From positions 1 through 64,000 of the forward strand of contig JAILCM010000304.1 in NCBI GenBank assembly GCA_024680155.1: a stretch of DNA of 64,000 nt, read 5' to 3'. The translations under genes and the position numbers were made by a program. The notes beneath the pieces were generated by a model. The model was not told the DNA's origin and did no database searches. It was given only the letters and a program-made list of their open reading frames with translations. Source of the DNA: Treponema sp. GTDB lineage: Bacteria; Spirochaetota; Spirochaetia; Treponematales; Treponemataceae. The first letter of the stretch is position 1. Every line of letters starts with the position of its first letter. This document shows positions 47,531 through 54,975 of this stretch, piece after piece.

Positions 47531-48733
47531 TTATTTTTCTATTATATAGTTTTTTTGAATAAATGTCATTATGTTAGCACACAGGTCGCCGTTTTTTCTT
47601 AAAGAGAGAGCAAAATCCTCAAAAGATGGTATAAGTTTTTCAGAAGCTGCAAAAAAATCCGTAAGCGCAAGTTCTGTCTCTTCATCCGAACTTTCAGCAT
47701 CATTAAAACAAAGCCAGGCCTTTTCCACAATCGCAAAATCCTCTTCAGAAAAATGGCGCCGCATTCTTTCAAGCAAGGCCTTCACCTTTACCATCTGGTA
47801 TTCATCACTCTGCGGGTACGCATGCCACACAAAAGGAATCCCGCTAAGACAAGCCCGAGACATGGACTCTTCCCCACGAATCACAAGAATTGAACAGGCC
47901 TTCATCATTTTGTCCCATTCCAGCTGATTTAAGTACGGAAGCTCAGAAATAACATTTTCGTCACAAGAAAAAGAATTTTTGCAACAAGTTTCGCCAGCCT
48001 GATTCAACACCTCTCTCCTCACAACGTCATTAGAACGCCAGGCTTCTAAAAAGGCATTATTTCCCCGTCCCTGAGCAAGAAGAACTTTTTTTCCACCATT
48101 CCCAGATTCACTACAAACTGAACAATATTTTTTTAGCGCCCGCACCAATGACTTCATTTTTTGCTCATAAGTAAAAACAAGAATCCCACCGCTAATGTCA
48201 TCAACTCCCCGTCCGCAGTTCTTATCCAACTCCTTCCATTCATCATCTATAATAAGTCCACCAGTTTTCTCTGTAAATCCAGGCATAAAATTTATCTTTT
48301 GAACCTTGGCACTTCGGGTAAGAGATTGCAAGCAATGAAAATCTTCAGCATATTTTTCGGCAGTAAGATAATCAATCATCAGAATGTAAACTGTACGGTT
48401 TAATTTTTCTTCAAAAAGGATTTTTTCCATCCAATCAGGTCGCCCACACTGAAAGCATTCCAAAATCACACTAAGTTTTTCACCGTCATTTTGTATAAAA
48501 TCATTATGACAACGAGATTCAGCATCCCATCGCCACACATTTATTCCTTCAACAACCTGAAAATCAAGTCCAGGCTCTACACTATCACAAATCCGAGAAA
48601 ATGAAGTTAAATCATCAACAATAAGATTTATACAACACGCAGAATCAATTTCTAAAAAGCGGCGGCACATTCTGTAAACAACGCCAATATCACCAAAATT
48701 ATCAACAACCTTACAAAGAACAGTTACTTCCAT
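47531..48733 (-). CDS. earP: EF-P arginine rhamnosyltransferase
   Basis: A 400-residue glycosyltransferase that should attach rhamnose from dTDP-L-rhamnose to Arg32 of EF-P. It matches EarP by 'CKVVDNFGDIGVVYRM' at the N-terminus, with Asp11 and Asp15 corresponding to the conserved Asp pair, and by 'VIRGEESMSRACLSGIPFVW' followed by HAYPQ, where Glu288 corresponds to the conserved catalytic-site Glu. I start it at ATG 48733 with GGAAG upstream; a GTG 12 nt earlier is the alternative. It is the first gene of the earP-efp pair. No dTDP-rhamnose synthesis gene is in the window. Confidence 0.93.
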   Translation of the reverse strand: MEVTVLCKVVDNFGDIGVVYRMCRRFLEIDSACCINLIVDDLTSFSRICDSVEPGLDFQVVEGINVWRWDAESRCHNDFIQNDGEKLSVILECFQCGRPDWMEKILFEEKLNRTVYILMIDYLTAEKYAEDFHCLQSLTRSAKVQKINFMPGFTEKTGGLIIDDEWKELDKNCGRGVDDISGGILVFTYEQKMKSLVRALKKYCSVCSESGNGGKKVLLAQGRGNNAFLEAWRSNDVVRREVLNQAGETCCKNSFSCDENVISELPYLNQLEWDKMMKACSILVIRGEESMSRACLSGIPFVWHAYPQSDEYQMVKVKALLERMRRHFSEEDFAIVEKAWLCFNDAESSDEETELALTDFFAASEKLIPSFEDFALSLRKNGDLCANIMTFIQKNYIIEK

Positions 48734-48750
48734 AATAACTTCCACAAAAA

Positions 48751-48768
48751 GATTGTCCGGTCAAGCCG
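48751..48768. repeat. Right copy of the 18-bp inverted repeat flanking efp-earP
   Basis: GATTGTCCGGTCAAGCCG, the exact reverse complement of 46877-46894, immediately upstream of the earP start. Together the two copies bracket the earP-efp pair. Confidence 0.7.
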
Positions 48769-48784
48769 TACAATGACAAACAAT

Positions 48785-48810
48785 AAAAAAAGGAGCACAA
48801 AATGCACTCC
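48785..48810 (-). terminator. Intrinsic terminator upstream of earP
   Basis: On the minus strand GGAGTGCA-TTT-TGTGCTCC (8 pairs, two of them G-U in RNA) followed by a T7 run. It ends the transcript of the hypothetical gene at 48843-49331. Confidence 0.7.
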
Positions 48811-48842
48811 TCTTTCTCCTTATTTTGAATTTTTTATATGAT

Positions 48843-49331
48843 TTAATTCACTTTGCTATATAAATCGCTTACTTCTTCGCGCCACTGAGATTTCTGGTCA
48901 CGATCTTCCCATTCAATTATTCTTTTTATAGTAAAATGGCGCTGGTCATTAGGATTATCGTATGACAAAACTCCAAAACGACCTTTTCCAATATAAGCAA
49001 TCCGTTCATTTGCTTCAAGTTTTTCTTTTTTTTCTACTTCCGAAAGCGCACACTCAAAATGAACAGGCTTATCAGAAGATTTATCAGAAAGAGCACTTGC
49101 AACATCTGTAATTGGCTGCCCGCACTTTGGACAAATAATTTCGCGAGCCTTAAGTTCCTGAATTGCAACAGCTTTTTTAGCTATATCATCATCGTAATTT
49201 GTTACATGAGTAGACAAAAATTTCTTTTTGCCTTTGTCGGAATTTCTTTCGCGTTCCTGATTATTTTGTGAATTGTTATTTTTTTGCTTATTCCAATTAG
49301 AATGTCTTTTATTACGACGATTTCTATCCAT
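48843..49331 (-). CDS. Hypothetical zinc-ribbon-like protein
   Basis: A 162-residue, very hydrophilic protein. The first 40 residues are Asn/Arg/Lys-rich and probably disordered (NRRNKRHSNWNKQKNNNSQN), consistent with RNA binding. The pair 'CPKCGQ' and 'HFEC', about 35 residues apart, could hold zinc. The C-terminal part (ERIAYIGKGRFGVLSYDNP) is followed by a charged helix. I recognise it only as the sort of conserved hypothetical seen in treponemes. It is the last gene before the terminator at 48785, at the end of the run from rplS. Confidence 0.65.
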   Translation of the reverse strand: MDRNRRNKRHSNWNKQKNNNSQNNQERERNSDKGKKKFLSTHVTNYDDDIAKKAVAIQELKAREIICPKCGQPITDVASALSDKSSDKPVHFECALSEVEKKEKLEANERIAYIGKGRFGVLSYDNPNDQRHFTIKRIIEWEDRDQKSQWREEVSDLYSKVN

Positions 49332-49356
49332 AAAATACTTTCCCCGCCAAGGAAAA

Positions 49357-49557
49357 TTAATCCCTTAGCTTTAATTCTTCTGGATTCTCGACCAGTTTTG
49401 AACTGATTACCTGTGCAATCCTCTGAATTGCATTGTCGAGATATTCCTCACTATGAATTTTTGCCCGTAACTCCAAGATACGCGGCGACAGCGATGCAGT
49501 TTCAGTTTTTTCCAAAACTAAAGTTGCAGTGGCTGTAGAACTTCCACCCGAAATCAT
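49357..49557 (-). CDS. Small conserved protein, possibly FlgM-like
   Basis: A 66-residue protein whose start overlaps the yraN stop by 4 nt (ATGA), so it is translationally coupled. The C-terminal half 'RILELRAKIHSEEYLDNAIQRIAQVI' (two helices) recalls the sigma-28-binding end of the anti-sigma factor FlgM, whose helices have similar spacing. The N-terminus is Thr/Ser/Ala-rich and likely disordered, also as in FlgM. The match is weak and I would not rely on it without a profile search. Confidence 0.5.
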   Translation of the reverse strand: MISGGSSTATATLVLEKTETASLSPRILELRAKIHSEEYLDNAIQRIAQVISSKLVENPEELKLRD

Positions 49558-49916
49558 AAGTTCTCCATAAACGCATTTTCAATATGATACACACTCGGCA
49601 AACCGGGCATATCAAAAACAATTACATCATAACGAATATAACTGTTACTATATTGTCGATTGTTTATGAGAAAACGTTTAGACGTTTTTAAAATTCTTTC
49701 GCATTTCTTTTTATTTAGAACTGCACAAAGCATATCGGGCGTTGCATTTGGAAGAGTTTTAACTTCAACAAACACAAGAACGTCAGCTTTTTTACATATT
49801 ATATCAATTTCTCCATATTTTGTCCGCCAATTTCTCGCTAAAATTTCATAACCTTTGGACAAAAGATATTGAGACGCTTTTTCTTCCCCCAGATTCCCTC
49901 TTTCCTTATTATTCAT
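49554..49916 (-). CDS. yraN: YraN/UPF0102 family nuclease-like protein
   Basis: A 120-residue protein of the UPF0102 family with a restriction-endonuclease-like fold. The family pattern 'GNLGEEKASQYLLSKGYEIL', 'WRTKYGEIDIICKKADVLVFVEVKT' (split by a short turn) and 'IRYDVIVFD' is complete; GEIDII and VEVK provide the acidic and Lys residues of the nuclease-like site. The biological role remains uncertain in general. It sits in the ribosomal/flagellar-like gene run with close spacing (15 nt from the upstream gene). Confidence 0.9.
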   Translation of the reverse strand: MNNKERGNLGEEKASQYLLSKGYEILARNWRTKYGEIDIICKKADVLVFVEVKTLPNATPDMLCAVLNKKKCERILKTSKRFLINNRQYSNSYIRYDVIVFDMPGLPSVYHIENAFMENL

Positions 49917-49931
49917 CTGTTTTAAAGATAA

Positions 49932-50186
49932 TCATTTTTTGTCGTTTTGCAAAATAAAACTGAAAATTTCAGCTAAAATTCCCCAGGTTTCTTCGGGTAC
50001 ACAAGAACCAACTTCCTGCGCAGAAAGGATATTCACAAGAGGAATGTTTTCTTCTATTTTGATATTGTTTTTTTGAGCTTCTTCTATTATTCGTTCTGCT
50101 AGTTCGCCTTTTCCTTTTGCAGTGATGAATGGAGCGTATGCGTTTTCGGGATATTTTAAAGCAACTGCTATTTTTTGTTCTTCCAT
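49932..50186 (-). CDS. FlhB C-terminal-domain paralogue (YlqH/FlhX-like)
   Basis: An 84-residue protein equivalent to only the cytoplasmic C-terminal domain of FlhB, the substrate-specificity switch of the flagellar export gate. It matches by 'KIAVALKYPENAYAPFITAKGKGELAERII', read as two parts, and 'IKIEENIPLVNIL'. The autocleavage motif NPTH is absent, so it cannot undergo the FlhB cleavage itself. It starts 2 nt after the upstream FliK-like gene, the same pairing as ylqG-ylqH in Bacillus. It may modulate flagellar or other type III export; direct evidence in this organism is lacking. Confidence 0.8.
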   Translation of the reverse strand: MEEQKIAVALKYPENAYAPFITAKGKGELAERIIEEAQKNNIKIEENIPLVNILSAQEVGSCVPEETWGILAEIFSFILQNDKK

Positions 50187-50188
50187 GA

Positions 50189-51502
50189 TTAAATTTCTCC
50201 ATCCACAACAAGCAGTTTATCTGAGTCCGAACTAAAGCCTTCAAGTTCTGATTTTTGCACCCACAAAACTTCAACATTATCAAAACCCTTATTCATTCGC
50301 CCGCTAAACTTTCCCAACAAATTTTTTCGTTCATCTTCTGTGCAAGGCTCAATGTTCATTTTAATCTGATTAACATGATTATTATTCAGCCCAAGCAAAA
50401 ATTGATAATTCTTTTCGCCATATTTGCAGTTCATATTCAATTTTGAAAGATTGTGATTACTTTCTATAAACATTCTGAACGCACCGCCACCTAAAACTCT
50501 CGCTGAATCAATAATTTCAAAAGGGAACATAAACCAGCTTCCTCCAGATTCATTTTTTGAAAGAATATGATTGGAAATTGTAAGGGCACCAATTTCGTTG
50601 TTTTCTGAGTTCACGCCCGCCCCGACAAAGTTCTGACTTTCATTTTCAGAGTTTGCGTCATTTTCAAAACCGAAAAGCGAGTCCAAAAAGGATTTTAACA
50701 TATAGCGAACTGCAAAAAGATTTCCACATTCAATTTTATCATCAAACTCAGATTCTTCATTAAAGACAAACTCGTCCTTGTCATCTTCTGAATCCTTTTT
50801 TTTATGATTTTCACCATTTCTACCAGCATTCTGTTCAGACTCACCGCCAGTAAAGCCGCTATCGTTACTTCCATTTCCACCAGCCCCCAGCCCAGACTCG
50901 CCATTCCCCAAATCGGAATCTACGCTCCCCGAATCGTTCAACTGTTCAATCAATTCCAGTAAATCTTCCTCGCTGATTTCAATTCCTTTTTTATAAAGAT
51001 TTACAAGAAGTTCAGCCGCAAGTTTTTCTTTCCCTTTGATTTTTTTTGCAAGATTGTGAATTTTATTTATTAGCGAGCCGTCAATTTTTAGTTCCAGCTG
51101 TCTGATTTGATTAAAAATATGATAAGATAAATTGTCCGGTACAACACCAAGATTTTCCAAAAAGTTTGCAACGGCTTCATCCGCAATTCTTGCAAACAAA
51201 TCCGCCCCAGATTGATATTCCAGCGATTCAAGATTTATTCCACCAGCGACGTTCTTTCCTTCAAGCTGACTTATCTGAATCTGCCCATTCAAAACATTGA
51301 CTGTTCCAACAAAACTTCCCCCAACCTTCTGCGGAACTTTTGAAGAAAGATTAATCCGTACTCCAGCAACAGACGCTTCATACCTGCCGTTCCCTTTATC
51401 TGCAATTATACGAACAAGAACAGTACTTCCATCTTTTAAAACTCGCCCACCGCTACCAGAGATTTTTGAATCTGCATGAACAACAACATTTTGAACATTC
51501 AC
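50189..51502 (-). CDS. Hypothetical protein, FliK/YlqG-like
   Basis: A 437-residue protein. The N-terminal 100 residues look like an OB-like fold (VLVRIIADKGNGRYEASVAGVRINL). A helical stretch follows, then a long low-complexity acidic linker (about residues 195-265, Gly/Asn/Ser/Asp/Glu-rich). The C-terminal domain (FRMFIESNHNLSKLNMNCKY..NQIKMNIE) resembles the hook-length-control C-terminal fold of FliK in strand pattern. Its neighbour encodes an FlhB-C-like protein, FlhB being FliK's known partner, which supports the reading. Identification is by context and shape, not by a strong motif. Confidence 0.6.
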   Translation of the reverse strand: MNVQNVVVHADSKISGSGGRVLKDGSTVLVRIIADKGNGRYEASVAGVRINLSSKVPQKVGGSFVGTVNVLNGQIQISQLEGKNVAGGINLESLEYQSGADLFARIADEAVANFLENLGVVPDNLSYHIFNQIRQLELKIDGSLINKIHNLAKKIKGKEKLAAELLVNLYKKGIEISEEDLLELIEQLNDSGSVDSDLGNGESGLGAGGNGSNDSGFTGGESEQNAGRNGENHKKKDSEDDKDEFVFNEESEFDDKIECGNLFAVRYMLKSFLDSLFGFENDANSENESQNFVGAGVNSENNEIGALTISNHILSKNESGGSWFMFPFEIIDSARVLGGGAFRMFIESNHNLSKLNMNCKYGEKNYQFLLGLNNNHVNQIKMNIEPCTEDERKNLLGKFSGRMNKGFDNVEVLWVQKSELEGFSSDSDKLLVVDGEI

Positions 51503-51585
51503 AAAATAATTATAGCTTAAAAAAACTAAAACTGCATCACGAAAATCAGAAGAAGCACAAAAAATGGACGTAAAAGTTTTTGGGC

Positions 51586-51618
51586 AAAAAAAATCTGCAA
51601 CCCAAACAGATTGCAGAT
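51586..51618 (-). terminator. Intrinsic terminator after rplS
   Basis: On the minus strand ATCTGCAA (51618-51611) pairs with TTGCAGAT (51600-51593), followed by a T7 run. Confidence 0.85.
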
Positions 51619-51649
51619 TCTATTGAAAGCTTTTATCTAAGCAAGCAAC

Positions 51650-52117
51650 TTATTTTGATGCATTTGCCTTTGATTCAGCAGCTTCTTTGCGTTCTTCCTT
51701 AAGCTGAGCTTCTGTAGCGGCAGCAGCAGCTTCTGCACGAGCGTTACGAGCAGCGATTTCTGCAGCAATTTTTCCACCAACCAAAGTCTTAACTTTAGCA
51801 TCCTTACCGATCTTGTCGCGCAAGTAGTAAAGTTTAGCACGGCGTACTTTACCAGGACGAACAACGTCAACCTTTACGATACGTGGGCTGTTATAAGGGA
51901 ATACACGTTCAACACCTACACCGTAAGAAATCTTGCGTACAGTAAATGTCTGGCGAGCACCTTCATTCTTCTTGCAAAGAACGATTCCTTCATAAACCTG
52001 AATACGTTCTGTTTTACCTTCAATAATCTTGAAGTAAACTTTTACAGTATCACCAACATTGAAGCCCTGAGCACCAGGTCTTTTCTGTGTTTCTTCAATA
52101 GTCTTAATAATATCCAT
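51650..52117 (-). CDS. rplS: 50S ribosomal protein L19
   Basis: A 155-residue L19, recognised from '[29 protein letters not shown]' (in two parts), '[21 protein letters not shown]' (in parts) and '[19 protein letters not shown]'. L19 lies at the 30S-50S interface. It carries a C-terminal extension of about 35 residues rich in Ala, Glu and Lys, beyond the usual length of about 115-120. Last gene of the rpsP-khpA-rimM-trmD-rplS operon, 19 nt after trmD. Confidence 0.96.
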   Translation of the reverse strand: MDIIKTIEETQKRPGAQGFNVGDTVKVYFKIIEGKTERIQVYEGIVLCKKNEGARQTFTVRKISYGVGVERVFPYNSPRIVKVDVVRPGKVRRAKLYYLRDKIGKDAKVKTLVGGKIAAEIAARNARAEAAAAATEAQLKEERKEAAESKANASK

Positions 52118-52136
52118 CTTTTTCTCCTGTCAGATG

Positions 52137-52934
52137 CTATTCAGCGTCCAACTTTTGATTATCCGCCTTTTTACGCTTCTTTTTTTTCTGCGTTTTCAAA
52201 AAGGCAGTTTCGCAAATTTCCTCAATCATCTTTTCGGCTTCGTCCGTAAGCTGACCTTTAGCTCTAGCCGCCGCAATTAAATCAGGGCGATTTGCCAAAG
52301 TTTTCATAAGACGTTTTTTAAGCCGCCACTTTCGGATTTCTTCGTGATTACCGCTCAAAAGAACAGGTGGAACTTTCATTCCTTTATAATCTTCTGGACG
52401 AGTATACTGCGGATACTCCAAAAGTCCGTCACAATAACTTTCTTCTTCCAAAGATTCGTGCGAAATAACACCGTCCACAAGTCTGTAAACCGTATCAATC
52501 ACAACTGTTGCCGCAACTTCACCAGAAGACATTACATAATCCCCAATAGAAAGTTCCAAATCAACATACGAATCAATTATTCTCTGGTCAATACCTTCGT
52601 ATCTTCCGCAAATAAAAACAAGTTCGTCTTTGTGACTAAGTTCTTCTGCAACTTTTTGTGTAAGCTGTTTTCCGCTCGGAGTAACATAAATAACGTACTT
52701 TTTGCGGGCATTTACACTATCAAGTGCTTTTCCGAGTGGAACCGGCATCATTAACTGGCCTGCTCCTCCTCCATACGTTCCGTCATCACAGCAATGGTGT
52801 TTATCAGTTGCAAAATCTCTGATGTTCACCAAATCGTAAGCAATAATCTCCTTTTCAACTGCCTTGGCCATGATTGAGTTTTCAAAAAAAGCCTTAACAA
52901 TATCAGGAAATAAGGTCAGCACAGTAAATTTCAT
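52137..52934 (-). CDS. trmD: tRNA (guanine-37-N1)-methyltransferase
   Basis: A 265-residue TrmD that methylates G37 of tRNAs to prevent frameshifting, using S-adenosylmethionine. The trefoil-knot SAM-binding region is intact (ICGRYEGIDQRIIDSYVDLELSIGDYVMSSGE, in two parts). The N-terminal 'MKFTVLTLFPDIV', 'DDGTYGGGAGQLM' and 'YTRPEDYKGMKVPPVLLSGNH' (in two parts) are also family marks. A short Lys-rich tail ends the protein. It sits 4 nt after rimM. Confidence 0.96.
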   Translation of the reverse strand: MKFTVLTLFPDIVKAFFENSIMAKAVEKEIIAYDLVNIRDFATDKHHCCDDGTYGGGAGQLMMPVPLGKALDSVNARKKYVIYVTPSGKQLTQKVAEELSHKDELVFICGRYEGIDQRIIDSYVDLELSIGDYVMSSGEVAATVVIDTVYRLVDGVISHESLEEESYCDGLLEYPQYTRPEDYKGMKVPPVLLSGNHEEIRKWRLKKRLMKTLANRPDLIAAARAKGQLTDEAEKMIEEICETAFLKTQKKKKRKKADNQKLDAE

Positions 52935-52938
52935 GGAA

Positions 52939-53523
52939 TTACTCCAGAATCCAGAGGTGCATCAATTGCACTGTATTCTTCTTAACATCAACCTTACCTA
53001 CAAACTCATTATTAAATGGAATAAGCACTTTTCTTGCCTTTCCGTCTGCATCAGTTTTCAGTTCGTCAGAAATACATTCACAACTTTCGGAGAGTGAAAC
53101 TTCTAACAAGTAACCTGCCCCGCCTTCCATAACGTCTGTGATTGTTCCTACAACTTTAGGCGCAACCGACGTTGCCGGACCGTTCTTCTCTTCATAAACA
53201 AGAGAACAGTTTCGTAAATCCTCTATATACCATTCGTCTTTTTTAAGAGGTTTGGCATACTTTCGTGGAACCAAGATTTCCCAACGGTTATACTTTTGTA
53301 TTTCCGTGTCAGAATCAATTCCAACAAATTTAACATAAGCAATCGCATGACCTAGAGAAACCGATTCAACCTTTGCTTCTCTCTGCGCTTGTCCATGCAC
53401 TAAAGTAACATCTTTGAGCCTGAGAAAATGCTCATACTCACCAGAAGTACTCTCAACTTTACATTCACCCGAAAACCCATGCGAGCCACGGATAAATCCA
53501 ACGACCAATTGTGCTTTTTCCAT
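52939..53523 (-). CDS. rimM: Ribosome maturation factor RimM
   Basis: A 194-residue protein that helps assemble the 30S head. I start it at ATG 53523, 12 nt after khpA, rather than at the upstream TTG. The N-terminal RimM domain (VVGFIRGSHGFSGECKVES) and the C-terminal PRC-barrel part (EWYIEDLRNCSLV, VVGTITDVMEGGAGYLLEV, VLIPFNNEFVGKVDV) are both present. Confidence 0.93.
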   Translation of the reverse strand: MEKAQLVVGFIRGSHGFSGECKVESTSGEYEHFLRLKDVTLVHGQAQREAKVESVSLGHAIAYVKFVGIDSDTEIQKYNRWEILVPRKYAKPLKKDEWYIEDLRNCSLVYEEKNGPATSVAPKVVGTITDVMEGGAGYLLEVSLSESCECISDELKTDADGKARKVLIPFNNEFVGKVDVKKNTVQLMHLWILE

Positions 53524-53535
53524 CAGCAAATCCCG

Positions 53536-53769
53536 TTAGTCCAGGATATCAAGACTGTAACGTTTACCGTCTTTTACAGCTGAAGCGCTTAAAACTGTTC
53601 GCATAGCTTTTGCAATACGGCCATATTTTCCAATAACTTTGCCAATATCGCCATCAGCAACTTTAAGCTGCAGCACTGTGCCTTTCTCGCCTTCAGTTTC
53701 AGTTACAGATACAGCTGACGGATCATCGACCAGTGATTTTGCGATGTATTCAATCAGGTCTTTTTCCAT
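53536..53769 (-). CDS. khpA: KH-domain RNA-binding protein
   Basis: A 77-residue single-KH protein with the GxxG RNA-binding loop in 'DIGKVIGKYGRIAKAMR'. KhpA proteins bind many transcripts and affect cell division and gene expression in other bacteria. It sits between rpsP and rimM, its standard place. Confidence 0.93.
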   Translation of the reverse strand: MEKDLIEYIAKSLVDDPSAVSVTETEGEKGTVLQLKVADGDIGKVIGKYGRIAKAMRTVLSASAVKDGKRYSLDILD

Positions 53770-53785
53770 TTTCTGCTCCTGTAAC

Positions 53786-54037
53786 TTACTTTGCCTGTTT
53801 TGCAGACTGAACGTTCATCAATTTTTTAACGATGTCAGTAGGCTGAGCTCCGACACTGATCCAGTACTTAGCGCGCTCCAAATCGATAGAAACCTGATTG
53901 GCTTCTTTTTCAATCGGATTATAAGTTCCGATTTCTTCGATACAAGCACCGTCGCGTGGCTTCTGTGAGTCTTGAACAACTACACGGTAGCAAGGACGTT
54001 TTGCAGCACCAAATCTCTTAAGTCTGATTTTGACCAT
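53786..54037 (-). CDS. rpsP: 30S ribosomal protein S16
   Basis: An 83-residue S16, recognised from '[29 protein letters not shown]' (in two parts), '[10 protein letters not shown]' and '[16 protein letters not shown]'. S16 stabilises the 30S body. First gene of the operon, with AGGAGG before its ATG. Confidence 0.96.
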   Translation of the reverse strand: MVKIRLKRFGAAKRPCYRVVVQDSQKPRDGACIEEIGTYNPIEKEANQVSIDLERAKYWISVGAQPTDIVKKLMNVQSAKQAK

Positions 54038-54117
54038 TTATATCCTCCATAGCACCGTTTCCGGCACCAAATTTTCATTTTTAAACACAATAAACCCTAT
54101 TGTGAGTGTGAAATAAT

Positions 54118-54146
54118 ATAATATAGAAAAAAAAGGTTTTATTCAA
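54118..54146 (-). promoter_or_regulatory. Promoter of the rpsP operon
   Basis: On the minus strand TTGAAT (54146-54141), a 17-bp spacer and TATTAT (54123-54118). It leaves a leader of about 75 nt, which includes AGGAGG. Confidence 0.6.
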
Positions 54147-54158
54147 GGGTTTAGAAAG

Positions 54159-54896
54159 TTATTCACTGAATATTTTCTCCAAACAGGCTTCTGCTAATAT
54201 TTCCAAAGAATCATAAACAGGAATAGTACAGAATTTTCGGATACAATCTTTCATCAAGTTTAAATCTGTGCAGGCAAGCATGACACAATCACATTCTTTG
54301 AACCTTGAACTTAAACTAAGTTTTTTTATAAACTCAACAGCCACAAAAGAATTATTTTCATTCAAGAATTTATAAATAGCTTCTGAAAGTTTCTGCCTTT
54401 CATTCTCTGACGGAAGCACAGTTTCTATTGAATATTCCTTTAATTTTTCTGTATACAAACCTTGTGTAATTGTAAGTGAAGTTCCAAGAATAAACACCTT
54501 TTTTATTGATTTACCAGAAACTTTTTGATTAGATAAAAACTGAGCGGCTGTATCAACAATACTCAATAAGCATTTTCCACTCTTCCGTCGGATTTCATCA
54601 ATGTAAAGGTGGAGCGTATTACAGGGGATTACATAAAAATCAGGTTTGCCAGTTGCCGCGAGCGTTACGATTCCATCTACGATTCCATCTACGATTCCAT
54701 CTACATAAAGTTGTTTATTTGTTCCATGAAGGACAAATTCTTTCTCAACTTTATAAGAAAGCGGGAAATTATAAATTAAAATTTCCGGGTAAGCCTCAGA
54801 ATTTCTTTTACGCTCGTTATCTTTTTTTGTAAGCATACAATAAAAAGATGCCGTAGCTTCAGGACCGAATCCACCTATAATACCGATTGTTTTCAT
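54159..54896 (-). CDS. Aspartate/glutamate racemase family protein
   Basis: A 245-residue cofactor-independent racemase. I start it at ATG 54896 after AGGAGAT; an upstream in-frame start at 54950 adds an unrelated hydrophobic leader. The two catalytic cysteines are present in 'VIPCNTLHLY' and 'MLACTDLNLM', and the N-terminal 'TIGIIGGFGPEATASFY' is typical. It interconverts L- and D-amino acids, probably aspartate or glutamate. The segment DGIVDGIVDGIV comes from a 12-bp unit present three times (54666-54708), which inserts 8 extra residues. Confidence 0.88.
   Translation of the reverse strand: MKTIGIIGGFGPEATASFYCMLTKKDNERKRNSEAYPEILIYNFPLSYKVEKEFVLHGTNKQLYVDGIVDGIVDGIVTLAATGKPDFYVIPCNTLHLYIDEIRRKSGKCLLSIVDTAAQFLSNQKVSGKSIKKVFILGTSLTITQGLYTEKLKEYSIETVLPSENERQKLSEAIYKFLNENNSFVAVEFIKKLSLSSRFKECDCVMLACTDLNLMKDCIRKFCTIPVYDSLEILAEACLEKIFSE
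54666..54708 (-). repeat. 12-bp in-frame tandem repeat in the racemase gene
   Basis: The unit ACGATTCCATCT is present in three tandem copies, followed by a diverging partial copy. Each unit adds four residues (DGIV), so copy-number change keeps the reading frame. Confidence 0.8.
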
Positions 54897-54975
54897 AGAA
54901 AAATCTCCTCTATATAAAAATTCGAAAAAAAGCAGATTTATTAAAAACAATTATGCCGGCCACAAAAATCTAGCT

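Noticed and set aside
54666-54708. CRISPR-like repeat
   Set aside because: The units are contiguous 12-bp tandem copies inside a coding frame, with no spacers.
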